Part shown: one piece after another, positions 5,451-6,541 of the stretch
Layout of the letters: each line of letters begins with the position of its first letter
Position numbering within the stretch: position 1 is the first letter of the stretch
Assembly (NCBI GenBank): GCA_947179265.1
Contig: CAMXBB010000082.1
Coordinates: 1-6,541 of the forward strand
Reading direction: 5' to 3'
Source of the DNA: an uncultured Bacillota bacterium
Lineage (GTDB): Bacteria; Bacillota_I; Bacilli_A; RF39; UBA660
Length of the DNA stretch: 6,541 bases
Translations under genes and position numbers: made by a program
The notes under the pieces: model-generated
Told to the model about the DNA's origin: nothing
Database searches by the model: none
What the model saw: the letters and a program-made list of their open reading frames with translations, nothing else

Positions 5451-5996
5451 ATGAAAATAGGTGATCTATTATTTAATTCCATTATAGAAAATAGTAATCT
5501 TGTTCCTAGATGTATAAATGATTTTGTTACAAAATGGGATAGTTATGAACAATCAAAATTTCTTGTAGCAGAGATTAATTCAGAGTTTGCCGATGGGCAC
5601 GATTTATGTAAAGAATACCATATAGATGAAAAAATGGGATTTAATTGTTTAATAGTAGAATGTAAAAGAAATGATGTAGTAAAATATTGTGCTTTGATAG
5701 TTCCAATTGGATACAAATATAATATGGGAAGTGTAGTTAGAAAATATACTAATTCGAGAACGGTATCAGTAGCACCTCTTGATTATGTTTTAAAGAGTAC
5801 TGGTATGGAATATGGAAGTATAACGCCAATAGGTCTTCCTGATGATTGGTTAATATTAGTTGATCCACTTATAAATACGCAAAAACAAATAATAGTTGGT
5901 GGTGGATTTGTAAATTCAAAAATATCATTACCAACAGAATTATTCTTAAGATTACCTAACGTTCAAATTTTAGAAGGTTTAGCTAAAGAAATTTAA
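5451..5996 (+). CDS. YbaK/EbsC-family protein, lysine-less subgroup
   Basis: This 181-residue protein belongs to the YbaK/ProX fold, whose studied members deacylate mischarged tRNAs in trans (for example Cys- or Ala-tRNA-Pro). Typical elements are a helical N-terminus, FADGHDLCKEYHI (46-58), a strand FNCLIVECKR (64-73), the signature TGMEYGSITPIGLP (117-130), ILVD (135-138), GGGFVNSK (150-157) and a C-terminal LPNVQILEGLA (168-178). The catalytic Lys of YbaK/ProXp, normally in a KT(L/I) strand, is replaced by N65-C66. As I recall the family, a widespread branch has Asn-Cys here together with MEYG-ITPIGLP, so this looks like subgroup membership rather than decay. The substrate of that branch is unknown to me. 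AAGGAG (5436-5441) begins right after the upstream stop codon and lies 9 nt from the ATG. Confidence 0.9.
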   Translation: MKIGDLLFNSIIENSNLVPRCINDFVTKWDSYEQSKFLVAEINSEFADGHDLCKEYHIDEKMGFNCLIVECKRNDVVKYCALIVPIGYKYNMGSVVRKYTNSRTVSVAPLDYVLKSTGMEYGSITPIGLPDDWLILVDPLINTQKQIIVGGGFVNSKISLPTELFLRLPNVQILEGLAKEI

Positions 5997-6020
5997 TATT
6001 CAAGAAATCTAAGATTATAG

Positions 6021-6039
6021 TATAATTGAATTAGGTGAT
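6021..6039 (+). promoter_or_regulatory. -10 box plus GGTGAT start module before the GNAT gene
   Basis: TATAAT (6021-6026) is followed after 7 nt by GGTGAT (6034-6039; AGGTGAT in full) and after 3 nt by ATG at 6043. There is no TGn extension (TAG instead), and the best -35 candidate, TTCAAG (5999-6004), is weak. The predicted leader is about 10 nt. Confidence 0.65.
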
Positions 6040-6042
6040 GTT

Positions 6043-6522
6043 ATGGAAATTATAGATTATTCCGGGGAATATGATGAGGATATTAAAGATTTACTTGTGG
6101 AGTTACAAGAACACATTGTTAATATTGATAGAGAAAAGTATAATATTATAACTCCTGAATATCGTGAAAAGTATTTTCAAAAAACAATGGAAGAAGTAAA
6201 AAAATACGAAGGTAAGATATTTTTAGCAAAAGAAGATACTTCCATAATCGGACTTATTATTGGAGTTATTAATAATGAAGATGAAAAGACTTATGATTTT
6301 ACGGCTCCCAAAAGAGGTAGAGTAATTGAATTAGTTGTATCTAGTAAATGTCGTTCAAATGGTATTGGTAAATCTCTACTAAACAAAATGGAAAGCTATT
6401 TTAAAAGTGTTGGATGTCAAGGTGTTTTAATTGATGTTTTTGCTTATAATGAGAATGCTCAAAGATTCTATTATAAAAATGGCTACTTCAATAGAAATAT
6501 TGAAGTGATGAAGAAGATATAA
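6043..6522 (+). CDS. GNAT-family N-acetyltransferase
   Basis: This 159-residue enzyme should transfer an acetyl group from acetyl-CoA to an amine; its acceptor cannot be told from sequence. The GNAT order is complete: N-terminal helix region (10-55), strands KIFLAKED and SIIGLIIGVI (58-76), then motif A, IELVVSSKCRSNGIGKSLL (95-113), with the CoA pyrophosphate loop R104-S-N-G-I-G-K, a helix (112-123), a strand GVLIDVFAYN (127-136) and motif B NENAQRFYYKNGY (136-148). Length is typical of a single-domain GNAT. It has its own promoter module and a following gene starts 9 nt after its stop, so it probably heads an operon that leaves the window. The start is fixed by AGGTGAT 3 nt upstream. Confidence 0.92.
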   Translation: MEIIDYSGEYDEDIKDLLVELQEHIVNIDREKYNIITPEYREKYFQKTMEEVKKYEGKIFLAKEDTSIIGLIIGVINNEDEKTYDFTAPKRGRVIELVVSSKCRSNGIGKSLLNKMESYFKSVGCQGVLIDVFAYNENAQRFYYKNGYFNRNIEVMKKI

Positions 6523-6531
6523 GGTATAGTT

Positions 6532-6541
6532 ATGTATAAAG
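6532..6541 (+). CDS. start of a further gene, cut by window end
   Basis: ATG TAT AAA G begins 9 nt after the GNAT stop. AAGG (6521-6524), overlapping that stop codon, would serve as a modest ribosome site at 7 nt spacing. Only three codons are visible, so the product is unknown; the position fits a translationally close operon partner of the GNAT gene. Confidence 0.4.

Noticed and set aside
6006..6016. Palindrome AATCT-A-AGATT before the GNAT promoter
   Set aside because: It is short and AT-rich, lacks a T tract and fits no known operator; chance is likely.
1..6541. CRISPR arrays, tRNA genes, insertion sequences, phage or defence loci
   Set aside because: I looked for spaced direct repeats, cloverleaf motifs, terminal inverted repeats and transposase or nuclease motifs and saw none.

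Overview
The window is AT-rich, uses the standard code (TAA, TAG and TGA all end genes; Trp is TGG) and carries a T-box leader, AAGGAG-type ribosome sites and a lipobox. This suggests a low-GC Bacillota, possibly a gut lineage near Erysipelotrichia, Clostridia or uncultured Bacilli. No database was searched, so family names rest on recalled conservation. I saw no tRNA, rRNA, CRISPR array, insertion sequence or phage structure.

Layout: (1) 1-201, a compact T-box leader with competing antiterminator and terminator, then a possible nine-codon ORF. (2) 281-1819, a 512-residue threonyl-tRNA synthetase lacking the TGS domain and the core of the N2 editing domain. (3) 1893-2576, a lipoprotein with two tandem copies of one domain, closed by a terminator. 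(4) 2673-3914, an unrecognised 413-residue protein. (5) A bidirectional terminator shared with the convergent minus-strand pair 4968-4573 (ASCH protein) and 4560-3949 (unknown, weakly GNAT-like). (6) A divergent promoter region, then 5094-5996, a two-gene operon of a stand-alone NIF3-insert/CutA-like protein and a lysine-less YbaK-family protein. (7) 6043-6522, a GNAT acetyltransferase, followed by the first codons of another gene.

How they fit together: the T-box should couple synthetase expression to uncharged tRNA-Thr. The synthetase keeps its zinc and most catalytic residues but should be unable to edit Ser-tRNA(Thr) in cis, and several pocket residues are changed. A YbaK-family protein lies about 3.6 kb downstream, but in a separate transcription unit, so a shared editing role is only speculation. 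The other genes look like small independent units.

The most unusual non-coding pattern is a repeated start architecture at three genes (2673+, 4968- and 6043+). A TATAAT box is followed 6-7 nt later by GGTGAT, then exactly 3 nt and ATG. This predicts mRNAs with leaders of roughly 9 nt that use the 3' part of the Shine-Dalgarno consensus. I did not find a convincing new multi-gene system; the best candidates for novelty are the reduced ThrRS, this start architecture, and the two unrecognised proteins.
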